Source: an uncultured Eubacteriales bacterium (GTDB taxonomy: Bacteria; Bacillota; Clostridia; Oscillospirales; Acutalibacteraceae). Taken from it: a DNA stretch of 64,000 nt. How positions within the stretch are numbered: position 1 is the first letter of the stretch; each line of letters starts with the position of its first letter. A model generated the notes under the pieces. The model had not been told where the DNA came from, did not search any database, and was given only the letters and a program-made list of their open reading frames with translations. Positions 52,405-60,121 of the stretch are shown one piece after another. The DNA lies in assembly GCA_934436505.1 (NCBI GenBank), contig CAKSAP010000003.1, positions 209,191 through 273,190 of the forward strand. Direction: 5' to 3'. A program made the position numbers and the translations under genes.

Positions 52405-53343
52405 TTAAGAAATGTAGGTTGAATTGAGGAATGAAAGCACATCGTTATAAACTCTGTCCTTGTCGTCCTCGTTAAGTATCTCGTGACGGTCTGTCGGATA
52501 AAGAATAACCGTCGGCTCCTTGCCTGCGAGCGTAAGATTGTCGGAAACCGAAATAACGCCCTTGCCGTTAAGACCTATCGGGTCGTGTGCGCCCGAAATA
52601 ATCAATATCGGAAGTCCGTTCGGAACAAGCGAAGCCCACTGCCTGCTCGAAGCCTCGTTTGCAAGAGCAAAGAGGTCTCTGTAGCCGCCTATTGTGAATG
52701 TAAAGCCGCAAAGCGGATCATTTTTGTAATTCTCTCTGTTTTGAACGTTGGTACTCAACCAAGCAAGCCCGTCCTCCGTTTTCTCGGAAACGGTAAGGTT
52801 TGTAGCCTTGCTGAAAAGCTCGCCGAGAGCCTCAACACGCTTGCTCGAGCCGTATTTCTCACAAAGGGAGTCAACTATCGGCTGAAGCATTACGGCAGTT
52901 GACGGAAGCTCGCCCGTACCGCAGTAAATTGCACCGTTGAGCTCATATCCGAAATGAGCCGTATAAACCCTTGCGCAGAAAGAGCCCATGCTGTGACCGA
53001 AAAGGAAATACGGAATGTCGGGGTATCTCTTTTTCATAATTTTTGTAAGAATGTGCATATCGTCAACAATTCTCTTGTCGCCGTCCTTTTCCGCAAAGAA
53101 GCCAAGCTCCGACGAATCGTTTACGGACTTGCCGTGACCCAAGTGGTCATTTCCGCAAACAACGAAGCCGTTTGACGCCAAAAATCTTGCAAAATCGTCA
53201 TAGCGGTCAATGTGCTCCGCCATACCGTGAGCAAGCTGAACAACACCGATCGGCGTAAGCTTATCATCTCTCCAAATGAGCGTTCTTATCTTGTGAATTT
53301 TGTCCGAAGAGTTGAAATAAGCTTCCGTTTTTACAACAGCCAT
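52405..53343 (-). CDS. Alpha/beta hydrolase, monoacylglycerol lipase-like
   Basis: A 312-residue serine hydrolase of the lysophospholipase/monoacylglycerol lipase (Hydrolase_4) group. The nucleophile is S118 in GHSMG; the oxyanion region is LAHGMAEH; the acid and His are likely in SGAHDPIG and DRHEIL. There is no signal peptide, so it acts in the cytoplasm, probably on acyl esters. It is the first gene of the 16-kb minus-strand train, with its own promoter and GGAGG 7 nt before the ATG. Confidence 0.88.
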   Translation of the reverse strand: MAVVKTEAYFNSSDKIHKIRTLIWRDDKLTPIGVVQLAHGMAEHIDRYDDFARFLASNGFVVCGNDHLGHGKSVNDSSELGFFAEKDGDKRIVDDMHILTKIMKKRYPDIPYFLFGHSMGSFCARVYTAHFGYELNGAIYCGTGELPSTAVMLQPIVDSLCEKYGSSKRVEALGELFSKATNLTVSEKTEDGLAWLSTNVQNRENYKNDPLCGFTFTIGGYRDLFALANEASSRQWASLVPNGLPILIISGAHDPIGLNGKGVISVSDNLTLAGKEPTVILYPTDRHEILNEDDKDRVYNDVLSFLNSTYIS

Positions 53344-53379
53344 AACAGTACCTCCAATATAAATTTACATACATTTGTT

Positions 53380-53408
53380 ATTATACTATAAATAAGCTGT
53401 TTTGTCAT
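53380..53408 (-). promoter_or_regulatory. Sigma-A promoter heading the hydrolase-miaB-mutSL train
   Basis: Minus strand ATGACA (53408-53403), 17 nt, TATAAT (53385-53380), leader about 30 nt. Confidence 0.7.
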
Positions 53409-53532
53409 CAGTTTTTGACAATATAAAAAATGTTTTTTCCAAAGTCCTCAAAGCGGCGTATTTTGTTGTTATTTTTTATAAAAAAAGCTCGAAATAGGTG
53501 GAAAATACCGTCTTTTTAGCGATTGAAAATTC

Positions 53533-53561
53533 TTGAAAATATATAAAAACAGTGCTAAAAT
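53533..53561 (+). promoter_or_regulatory. Sigma-A promoter of the SCP2-like gene
   Basis: TTGAAA (53533-53538), 17 nt, TAAAAT (53556-53561), with AAGGAG at 53578-53583 before the ATG. Confidence 0.75.
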
Positions 53562-53591
53562 TAAATAAATTATAATAAAGGAGACGATACC

Positions 53592-53924
53592 ATGACTTAC
53601 GAGCAGGTTGTTTCAAAGGTAAAGGCTAAATATTCCGATATAGACGCTTCCTCAATTGAAGGTACTCAGGCTATACAGATAAATCTTTCAGGCAAGAACA
53701 CCGAGGGTATTTTCTACATAGAGGTTAAGGACGGCAAGGTTAATGTTGAGCCTTACGATTATCACGACAAATGGGCTGAGGTTACTGTAAACCCCACAAA
53801 TCTTTTCAAAATTCTTGACGGCAAGCTCAACCCCGTTATTGCTTACACAACAGGCAAGGTCAGCATTTCCGGCGACGTTGATACGGTTCTCCGTTTTGTA
53901 AACCTCGCAAAATCGGTTAAATAA
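53592..53924 (+). CDS. SCP2 sterol-transfer-domain-like small protein
   Basis: A 110-residue stand-alone protein resembling the SCP2 fold: alternating strands (AIQINLSGKNTEGIFYIEV, split here as AIQINLSGK and GIFYIEV), then VTVNPTNLFKILDGKLNPVIAYTTGKVSISGD and a terminal helix (the VTVNPTN...LDGKLNP...GKVSISGD pattern). In this family the fold forms a hydrophobic pocket for lipids or acyl chains; the ligand here is unknown. Strong promoter, strong ribosome binding site and a clean terminator suggest a well-expressed single-gene unit. Confidence 0.8.
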   Translation: MTYEQVVSKVKAKYSDIDASSIEGTQAIQINLSGKNTEGIFYIEVKDGKVNVEPYDYHDKWAEVTVNPTNLFKILDGKLNPVIAYTTGKVSISGDVDTVLRFVNLAKSVK

Positions 53925-53945
53925 TTTGAACTGACAGAAATTTAG

Positions 53946-53977
53946 GGCATCTGAAAACACAGATGCCTTATTTTTTT
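53946..53977 (+). terminator. Terminator of the SCP2-like gene
   Basis: GGCATCTG/CAGATGCC stem (53946-53953 with 53960-53967), 6-nt loop, then TTATTTTTTT. Confidence 0.92.
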
Positions 53978-53987
53978 AATTTACCTC

Positions 53988-54016
53988 TTTATTTTTTGAA
54001 AAACGTGTACTATAAT
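53988..54016 (+). promoter_or_regulatory. Possible promoter of the oxidoreductase gene
   Basis: A perfect TATAAT (54011-54016) with a poor -35 (TTTATT, 53988-53993) at 17 nt, 34 bp before the ATG. Confidence 0.45.
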
Positions 54017-54049
54017 TGCCTTAACAATCTTTTTGGAGATGATGAAGTA

Positions 54050-55351
54050 ATGGAAAACAAGCCTGTTACAGCGGTGATTGTCGGTGCAGGACACAGAGCC
54101 TTTGTCTATTCGAAGCTTGCGCTCACAGACCCCGACAAGCTTAAAATCGTAGGCGTTGCCGACCCCGATAAAATAAGGCAGAAAAAAGCAATGGAAATGT
54201 TCGGCTTTCCCGAAGAAAACTGCTTTAATTCAGCTTCAGAGCTTGCAAAAGCACCGAAGCTTGCCGACGCAATAATCAACGGAACAATGGACGAGCAGCA
54301 CGTCGAAACGTCAATTCCGCTTCTTGAAAAAGGCTATGATATGCTCCTTGAAAAGCCGTTTGCGACAAATGAAAAAGAGATGAGAACGCTTGTTGACTGC
54401 GTTAAGAAAAACGGCAACAAGGTTATGATTTGCCACGTGCTTCGCTACACCCCGTTCTATCTTTCAATCAAGGAGAGAATTGCGAAAGGCGAAATCGGCG
54501 ATATAATCAACATTCAGACCTGTGAGCACGTAAGCTATCATCATCTTTCGACCTCGTATGTAAGAGGAAAATGGGCAAACTCCGACAAGTGTCATACCTC
54601 AATGCTTCTTGCAAAATGCTGTCATGATATAGATTTAATGATGTGGATGATGGCAGAAACGAAGCCTGTCAGCATTTCAAGCTTCGGCTCAAAATTCCAA
54701 TTTAAGCCCGAAAATGCACCCGAAAACGCAGGTACAAAATGCCTTGTTGACTGCCCGTTGGTTGACACCTGCCGTTACTCTGCAAAGAGGCTTTACCTTG
54801 ACCAGCCCGAGCGTTGGGCGTTCTATATTTGGGATAAATTAGAGGGCATTGAAAATCCGACGGATGAGGACAGAATAAATCTTCTGAAGGGCGACTCGGA
54901 GTACGGTCGTTGTATTTACAAATGTGATAACAACGTCGTTGACCACCAATCCGTGCTTGTCAATTTTGCAAGCGGTGCAACGGGAACGCACAATATGGTC
55001 GGCGGCTCGTCGAAGCCTCAAAGAAGAATTCATATCATAGGCACGCTCGGCGAAATATACGGCGATTTTGAAGAATCGAAGTTTTATGTTTCGAAGATAC
55101 ACCCGACAAAGACCGACGAAAAAATTGTCGAAGAGGTTGATTTGAGAGTCGGCGGAGATATGGTCGGCGCATACGGCGGTCACGGCGGCGGCGATGAAAA
55201 GCTGGCGGCGGATTTCGTCGAATATTTGCGTGGCGGAAAGCCCTCCCTCGCCTGCACCTCGATTTTTGACTCCGTTGCAGGTCATCTCTGCGTTTATCTT
55301 GCCGATAAATCCCGTGAGGAAAACGGTATGCCGCAAAGCGTGGAATTGTAA
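54050..55351 (+). CDS. Gfo/Idh/MocA family oxidoreductase
   Basis: A 433-residue NAD(P)-dependent dehydrogenase. The Rossmann motif IVGAGHRAFVY, the LLEKPFAT motif (the EKP lysine acts in catalysis) and a C-terminal beta-sheet domain are present. A Cys-rich insert (CLVDCPLVDTCRYSAKRLY, about 222-240) is typical of one sugar-dehydrogenase subgroup. Substrates in the family are sugars, inositols or their derivatives; none can be assigned. The ATG at 54050 has GGAG 11 nt upstream. A longer frame to 53963 crosses the promoter. Confidence 0.88.
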   Translation: MENKPVTAVIVGAGHRAFVYSKLALTDPDKLKIVGVADPDKIRQKKAMEMFGFPEENCFNSASELAKAPKLADAIINGTMDEQHVETSIPLLEKGYDMLLEKPFATNEKEMRTLVDCVKKNGNKVMICHVLRYTPFYLSIKERIAKGEIGDIINIQTCEHVSYHHLSTSYVRGKWANSDKCHTSMLLAKCCHDIDLMMWMMAETKPVSISSFGSKFQFKPENAPENAGTKCLVDCPLVDTCRYSAKRLYLDQPERWAFYIWDKLEGIENPTDEDRINLLKGDSEYGRCIYKCDNNVVDHQSVLVNFASGATGTHNMVGGSSKPQRRIHIIGTLGEIYGDFEESKFYVSKIHPTKTDEKIVEEVDLRVGGDMVGAYGGHGGGDEKLAADFVEYLRGGKPSLACTSIFDSVAGHLCVYLADKSREENGMPQSVEL

Positions 55352-55369
55352 AAATAGTATTATATTTAT

Positions 55370-55393
55370 CCCCGACAGTGCAAATTGTCGGGG
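55370..55393 (+). terminator. Terminator of the oxidoreductase gene
   Basis: CCCCGACA/TGTCGGGG stem (55370-55377 with 55386-55393), 8-nt loop, then ATTGTTT. Confidence 0.8.
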
Positions 55394-55397
55394 ATTG

Positions 55398-55426
55398 TTT
55401 ACAAATAAGCGGAAATATGGTATTCT
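55398..55426 (+). promoter_or_regulatory. Promoter of the 210-residue membrane protein gene
   Basis: TTTACA (55398-55403), 17 nt, TATTCT (55421-55426). Confidence 0.55.
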
Positions 55427-55457
55427 AAAAGCAGATTATATAAGGGGGGGAAACAAA

Positions 55458-56090
55458 ATGTTCTTTATAAGCTTCGATAAACTTATAGAAATACTTTCAC
55501 CGTTGATATTGATTGTATGTATTATCGCCTTAATCGGATTAAATAAAGATTATGACGCAGAACGAGAACAAGAAAAGCGTCAAGCCCTCGAAGCATATCG
55601 GGTGGAAAGCGTTTATATCGACAAGGCGGAAATTCTTCAGCGATACCTTGCGCAAGGCGACCGCCAATTTGTTCAGGCTGATAAATTTACATTTTATAAG
55701 CATGATGACGAGAAAAATATTGACATTTACGAAAGACGAAACATAGTTTATTCAAATTATGAACGAGTTACGGTAAATTCGGAAACGCAGGAGATTAAAT
55801 CATATTGGATTGTTTATAACGATTTAATTCCCGGCGGCGATATAACGAAAAAAGTGGTGCATGACTATTCGGATTTTATAAAAGGAAGATTTGACGAAAA
55901 TGCAAGCTGGAGCAAGACTTCCGGCGAGAAAAAGTACAACGCATCGGGCATTTTAACTTATATTTCCTCGAGAACGGAAGGAAAAGTTGAAATGTATCAC
56001 TCCAATTTTCACAAGGACGGTGCGGATTTTGACTGCTTAATATCGTCGCAGCCTGACTCTGTTGCCATCAGTCTTTATTATGAGTTTTGA
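55458..56090 (+). CDS. Uncharacterised single-pass membrane protein
   Basis: A 210-residue protein I do not recognise. An N-terminal membrane helix (about residues 10-28) precedes a charged helix rich in Glu, Arg and Gln (about 30-60). A soluble, beta-rich domain with many Tyr, Asp and Lys residues follows. No Cys-based or catalytic motif stands out. GGGGGGG lies 8 nt before the ATG at 55458; a longer frame to 55194 runs through the preceding gene and its terminator. It has its own promoter and terminator. Confidence 0.7.
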   Translation: MFFISFDKLIEILSPLILIVCIIALIGLNKDYDAEREQEKRQALEAYRVESVYIDKAEILQRYLAQGDRQFVQADKFTFYKHDDEKNIDIYERRNIVYSNYERVTVNSETQEIKSYWIVYNDLIPGGDITKKVVHDYSDFIKGRFDENASWSKTSGEKKYNASGILTYISSRTEGKVEMYHSNFHKDGADFDCLISSQPDSVAISLYYEF

Positions 56091-56107
56091 TAAGACAGTA
56101 AAAGATT

Positions 56108-56136
56108 AAAGGACACCTTTTTGGGGTGTCCTTTTT
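56108..56136 (+). terminator. Terminator of the 210-residue protein gene
   Basis: AAAGGACACC/GGTGTCCTTT stem (56108-56117 with 56125-56134), 7-nt loop, running into TTTTT. Confidence 0.92.
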
Positions 56137-56290
56137 ATGATATAATAACCTCACGAAACGCTTGCAAAATCAAAGATTTTGACCGTTTCGGAGAACATTG
56201 AATGGCTAAATTGCGGCTGTTGCCGCCGTCACTTCGTTCCGTTTGTGCTGCCGCACAAGTAATTTATGATATAATATAATTGAAACGAAA

Positions 56291-56742
56291 AGGCTCCCTT
56301 GTAAAGGGAGCTGTTGAGCGAAGCGAAACTGAGGGATTAAAATGAAATACAATCATAACAAAGGTCTTGTAAAAAACGCAAAAGAATTACGCAAAAATAT
56401 GACAAAAGAAGAAAGACATTTATGGTACGACTATCTTAAAAATAAAGATATTCGTTTTATTCGCCAAAAAATAATTGGTAACTATATCGTTGATTTTTAC
56501 TGTGCAAAAGCGAATTTGGTAATTGAACTTGACGGTTCGCAACATTATGAGGAAAAAGGCATTGCATATGATACCGAAAGGACTAAATACCTTGAACAAT
56601 ATGGGCTTACGGTTATCAGAATTCCAAACAACGAAATCAATTATAACTTTGACGGAGTTTGTGAATATTTAGATGATATTATTTCAAAATCCCTCAGTCA
56701 TTTTTCAAAAGAAAAATGACAGCTCCCTTTACAAGGGAGCCT
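56291..56742 (+). mobile_element. DUF559 gene boxed by inverted copies of a dispersed repeat
   Basis: The left arm (56291-56338) has AGGCTCCCTTGTAAAGGGAG-CTGT, a 14-nt middle and CTGAGGGATT. The right arm (56688-56742) is its inverse: AATCCCTCAG, a 21-nt middle, then the exact reverse complement of the 24-nt outer block. The two outer blocks and the two inner 10-nt blocks are perfect inverted repeats; only the middles differ. The ATG comes 3 bases after the left arm, and the last ten or so codons plus the stop lie inside the right arm. A GGACAGGG palindrome follows directly. This is the structure of a small mobile or repeat-propagating unit; no proof of movement is in the window. Confidence 0.65.
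56342..56719 (+). CDS. DUF559 endonuclease-like protein
   Basis: A 125-residue protein of the DUF559 family, related to very-short-patch (Vsr) and PD-(D/E)xK nucleases. The likely active-site residues are D51 in IVDFYC, E62 and D64 in VIELDG and H68 in SQHYE. The basic N-terminal region (KNAKELRKNMTKEERHLW) is typical. Its C-terminal residues SLSHFSKEK are encoded by the right-hand inverted repeat. No methyltransferase or other restriction gene is nearby, so a Vsr-like repair role or a role in moving the repeat are both open. Confidence 0.85.
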   Translation: MKYNHNKGLVKNAKELRKNMTKEERHLWYDYLKNKDIRFIRQKIIGNYIVDFYCAKANLVIELDGSQHYEEKGIAYDTERTKYLEQYGLTVIRIPNNEINYNFDGVCEYLDDIISKSLSHFSKEK

Positions 56743-56747
56743 GTGTC

Positions 56748-56774
56748 GGACAGGGGCAAGCCCTGTCCCTACGG
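56748..56774. repeat. REP-like palindrome GGACAGGG...CCCTGTCCCTACGG
   Basis: Third near-identical copy of the palindrome (see 381-407 and 33193-33219), 5 bp after the DUF559 element. A degenerate relative (GGCGGCAGCAAGCCCCTGCC, 56836-56855) lies further on. The 180 bp between DUF559 and the phosphoesterase gene contains nothing else I recognise. Confidence 0.75.
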
Positions 56775-56901
56775 CACGATATTGAATTCAATTTGATAGC
56801 AACCGTTAGTTGTTGTATGTTGGTTAATTTCCACGGCGGCAGCAAGCCCCTGCCCTACAACATTGGATATTAAATTTACATTCACGGGCAGCCGATAACA
56901 G

Positions 56902-58038
56902 TTATTTTTTCAAAAAATGTACTGCAATAGCGGCAGCGGTCAAAACGCCGATACCTATTCCCACTTTTTTGACAACAGGTATTACCGATTCGACGCTCGG
57001 GGGTGCATAGGAATAGATAAGATACTTCACTTTATTGTGAATATCCTTTACGCTTTTTACGTCCTTATACATTGTGGTATAGGTCGAAAATGTGTTTAGA
57101 TTATTTTCATCTAAATCGATTATACGCACACCTCTTTGAAGCTTCGGACCGTAAACATTGAAGCCGCAGCCCTGCGTATAGCCCATTATTAAGCCGTTGT
57201 ATTCGCCGACAAAGCTATTGTTATGGTCGTGTCCGCAGAACGCCGCTATGACGTCTCCCTTTTCACGCAAAGCGTCAAATTCGCCCGTATTCTCACTCGG
57301 GGTAGCAGGTGTTTCGTAAGTAAAATCGCAATTTCCTTTGATTAGACGATTTTCATCTATCCAATAAAATTTGCCTGCGTGCTCACGGAAGCCCTGTGCG
57401 TGAGGCTTATGGCTTTTCGGCACTTCCTTGAAAAGCTCCCACATTTCACACATAGGTATATGCTGAAAAACCAATGATTTTACATAGTCGCCGTGCTTTT
57501 CTTTAAGCTCGTCCCTTGTTTTCTGATACCATTCTATTTGACCCTTTGTAACTGCGGCGCATCTTCCGTCGGGGGTGGAGGAAAGCGAGTCGATAAGGTA
57601 GATATTGAAAATGTCCTTTTCGCCCTTGCTGTCCTTGATGAGCAGGTTGTGGTTTGCAACGCCCTCAAGGCTTTCGTCTCCCCTCTCCGCAACGCAGTTT
57701 GGGTAGCTTTTATAAAGTGCAAGCTGTTTTTCCTTTGGGATACCGAATGCCTGTGCGTCGTGATTTCCGAAGCAGAATGTAAACGGAATATTTCTATCGA
57801 CAACAGGCTTTAAGAAGTTGTCAAAAGCCTTTTTAACGTTTTCCTCACGGTTGCCGAGCGACAGCGTAAAGCCGTAGCCCTTTATCTGATCGCCCGTAAA
57901 GACAACCAAATCAGGCTTATCCTTATCCAACGCCGCTTCGATAAGCTCAACAGTATCCTTTGATGTTATCTGCGTGTCCTGAATATCGGCAATCTGCATT
58001 ATGCGAAATTTGCCGTCCGGTCTAAATTTAAGTTCCAT
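56902..58038 (-). CDS. Metallophosphoesterase with C-terminal membrane anchor
   Basis: A 378-residue calcineurin-like phosphoesterase. Metal-binding motifs are DIQ (D18, in QIADIQDT, where most members have DxH), GDQ, GNHD and a C-terminal GHDHN. A single hydrophobic helix close to the end (about 355-375, VGIGIGVLTAAAIAVHF) should anchor it in the membrane, facing the cytoplasm as there is no signal peptide. The substrate is unknown. GAGGTG lies 7 nt before the ATG. Confidence 0.85.
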   Translation of the reverse strand: MELKFRPDGKFRIMQIADIQDTQITSKDTVELIEAALDKDKPDLVVFTGDQIKGYGFTLSLGNREENVKKAFDNFLKPVVDRNIPFTFCFGNHDAQAFGIPKEKQLALYKSYPNCVAERGDESLEGVANHNLLIKDSKGEKDIFNIYLIDSLSSTPDGRCAAVTKGQIEWYQKTRDELKEKHGDYVKSLVFQHIPMCEMWELFKEVPKSHKPHAQGFREHAGKFYWIDENRLIKGNCDFTYETPATPSENTGEFDALREKGDVIAAFCGHDHNNSFVGEYNGLIMGYTQGCGFNVYGPKLQRGVRIIDLDENNLNTFSTYTTMYKDVKSVKDIHNKVKYLIYSYAPPSVESVIPVVKKVGIGIGVLTAAAIAVHFLKK

Positions 58039-58060
58039 AGCTGCACCTCTTTCAAAGATT

Positions 58061-58088
58061 ATTTTATCATATTTTTTCGATATTGCAA
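58061..58088 (-). promoter_or_regulatory. Promoter of the phosphoesterase gene
   Basis: Minus strand TTGCAA (58088-58083), 16 nt, TAAAAT (58066-58061). The -35 box touches the terminator of pckG. Confidence 0.6.
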
Positions 58089-58089
58089 T

Positions 58090-58125
58090 AAAAAAATCAG
58101 CCGTTCAAGGAGCTTGAACGGCTGA
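58090..58125 (-). terminator. Terminator of the PEP carboxykinase gene
   Basis: Perfect 13-bp stem (58125-58113 with 58109-58097), 3-nt loop, followed on the minus strand by TTTTTTTATT. Confidence 0.95.
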
Positions 58126-58142
58126 AAATTTATGAATATTGA

Positions 58143-59933
58143 TTATTTAAGGTTAGCTTTAAGAGTTTCAAGGTCTGCAACAAGCTCTGCGGGAACTTTG
58201 CCGTCGAACTTTCCGAAGTATTCCTCAATACCCTTAGCCTCTTCTCTCCAAAGATCCTTATCAACGTCAAGGATTTTTTCAAGAGACTCCTCGGTTACGT
58301 CCGCAATGCCGTTAAGGTTGATGTCCTTAGCATAGGGAAGATAGCCGATAGCTGTTTCCTGAGCGTCAACCTCATTATCGCAACGCTTGAGAATCCACTC
58401 AAGAACACGAAGGTTGTCGCCGAAGCCAGGCCACATAAAGTTGCCTTCGTCGTCTTTTCTGAACCAGTTAACATTGAAGATCTTGGGAGCCTTATCGGGA
58501 TCAAGAGTCTTACCGATGTCAATCCAGTGCTGCCAATAGTCAGCCATATGATAGCCGCAGAACGGAAGCATAGCCATAGGATCACGACGGACAACGCCTA
58601 CTGCGCCTGCAGCTGCTGCTGTTGTCTCGGAAGCCATTGTAGCGCCAACGAATACACCGTGATTCCAATCTCTTGACTGATATACCAACGGAGCGAGCTT
58701 AGCACGTCTGCCGCCGAATACGAATGCCGAAATCGGAACACCCTGCGGATTTTCAAATTCAGATGAAAGGCAGGGGCAGTTTTCTGTCGGAGCTGTAAAT
58801 CTTGAGTTCGGATGAGCAAGCTTGTTGCCCTCAGCGATATACTCGGGACCGTTAACCTTCTTGCCTGTCCACTCCTCTGCGTTAACAGGAGGATTCTTGT
58901 CAAGGCTCTCCCACCAAACAGTGTTGTTGTCAAGATTTCTTGCAACGTTGGTAAAGATTGTGCCCTTCTTTGTAGCAGCAAGAGCGTTCGGGTTTGATTT
59001 TTCGTTAGTACCGGGAGCAACTCCGAAGAAGCCGTTCTCGGGGTTGATAGCATAAAGTCTGCCGTCGGGACCCTTACGAATCCAGGAAATATCGTCGCCT
59101 ACGCACCAAACCTTATAGCCTTTCTTTCTGTATTCCTCGGGCGGAATAAGCATAGCAAGGTTTGTTTTACCGCAAGCTGACGGGAATGCAGCGCAGATGT
59201 ATTTAACCTCGCCCTGCGGATTTTCGATGCCGAGAATAAGCATATGCTCAGCCTGCCAGCCCTCGTTCTTACCCTGATAAGAAGCGATACGCAATGCAAA
59301 GCATTTCTTACCGAGAAGTACGTTTCCGCCGTAAGCAGAGTTAACTGAAATGATTGTGTTGTCCTCGGGGAACTGACAAATCCATCTCTTTTCGGGGTCA
59401 ACGTCGCACTTGCAGTGGAGACCTCTTACCCAGTCGTTGCTTTCGCTGCCGAAGGTGTCCATAACCTTCTTGCCTACACGGGTCATAATAGCCATATTAA
59501 GAACAACATAGATTGAATCTGTAAGCTCGATACCTACCTTTGAGAAAGGTGAGCCTACGGGGCCCATTGAATAAGGGATAACGTACATTGTTCTGCCCTT
59601 GTATGAATCACGGGCAATGTCATAAAGCATTTCATAAGCCTTTGACGGCTCCATCCAATGGTTTGTAGGACCTGCATCCTCTTCCTTCTTTGAGCAGATA
59701 AGAGTTCTGTCCTCTACACGAGCAACGTCGTTGGGCTTTGTTCTGTGGTAATAACAGCCGGGAAGAAGATCCTCGTTAAGCTTAATCATTTCGCCGCTTT
59801 CGCAAGCTTCCTTACGAAGTGCTTCAAGCTGTTCTTCGCTGCCGTCGATCCAAACGATTTGAGCAGGATTGACAAGCTTAACCTTTTCGTCAATCCAATC
59901 AAGGATACTCTTGTTAGTTGTGAGTGCTGACAT
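58143..59933 (-). CDS. pckG: Phosphoenolpyruvate carboxykinase (GTP)
   Basis: A 596-residue GTP-type PEP carboxykinase interconverting oxaloacetate and PEP. The P loop with the hyper-reactive cysteine reads FPSACGKTNLAM (about 252-263). The metal-site strand VGDDISWI, the nucleotide region SRFTAP...NCP and the FGGRRAKLAPLV motif are standard. The ATP-type enzyme is shorter and differs in all of these. It may work in gluconeogenesis or in CO2-fixing anaplerosis during fermentation. AAAGGAG precedes the ATG, behind a leader of over 100 nt. Confidence 0.97.
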   Translation of the reverse strand: MSALTTNKSILDWIDEKVKLVNPAQIVWIDGSEEQLEALRKEACESGEMIKLNEDLLPGCYYHRTKPNDVARVEDRTLICSKKEEDAGPTNHWMEPSKAYEMLYDIARDSYKGRTMYVIPYSMGPVGSPFSKVGIELTDSIYVVLNMAIMTRVGKKVMDTFGSESNDWVRGLHCKCDVDPEKRWICQFPEDNTIISVNSAYGGNVLLGKKCFALRIASYQGKNEGWQAEHMLILGIENPQGEVKYICAAFPSACGKTNLAMLIPPEEYRKKGYKVWCVGDDISWIRKGPDGRLYAINPENGFFGVAPGTNEKSNPNALAATKKGTIFTNVARNLDNNTVWWESLDKNPPVNAEEWTGKKVNGPEYIAEGNKLAHPNSRFTAPTENCPCLSSEFENPQGVPISAFVFGGRRAKLAPLVYQSRDWNHGVFVGATMASETTAAAAGAVGVVRRDPMAMLPFCGYHMADYWQHWIDIGKTLDPDKAPKIFNVNWFRKDDEGNFMWPGFGDNLRVLEWILKRCDNEVDAQETAIGYLPYAKDINLNGIADVTEESLEKILDVDKDLWREEAKGIEEYFGKFDGKVPAELVADLETLKANLK

Positions 59934-60051
59934 AGTAATTTCTCCTTTTTGAAATTCGGATTCGCCGATTTTTCAAGCGGCTTTTCCGAAATTTTTTAAC
60001 TAAATTAAATGTCGAAATTAAACAAATACCAAATTCCGCCATTATGAGCAT

Positions 60052-60080
60052 ATTATAATGCATTTGAGTTTATTTTGCAA
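60052..60080 (-). promoter_or_regulatory. Sigma-A promoter of pckG with structured leader
   Basis: Minus strand TTGCAA (60080-60075), 17 nt, TATAAT (60057-60052). The leader (about 60045-59934) contains an imperfect hairpin at 59958-59989 (CGGA...TCCG with GCCG...CGGC inside) that could affect translation or stability. Confidence 0.78.
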
Positions 60081-60121
60081 TAAAAAAATGATAAATTTTT
60101 GTCAATATAATGAACAATTTG

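Noticed and set aside
53996..54016. TTGAAA followed by TATAAT as the oxidoreductase promoter.
   Set aside because: The spacing is only 9 nt; a weaker -35 at 17 nt was listed instead.
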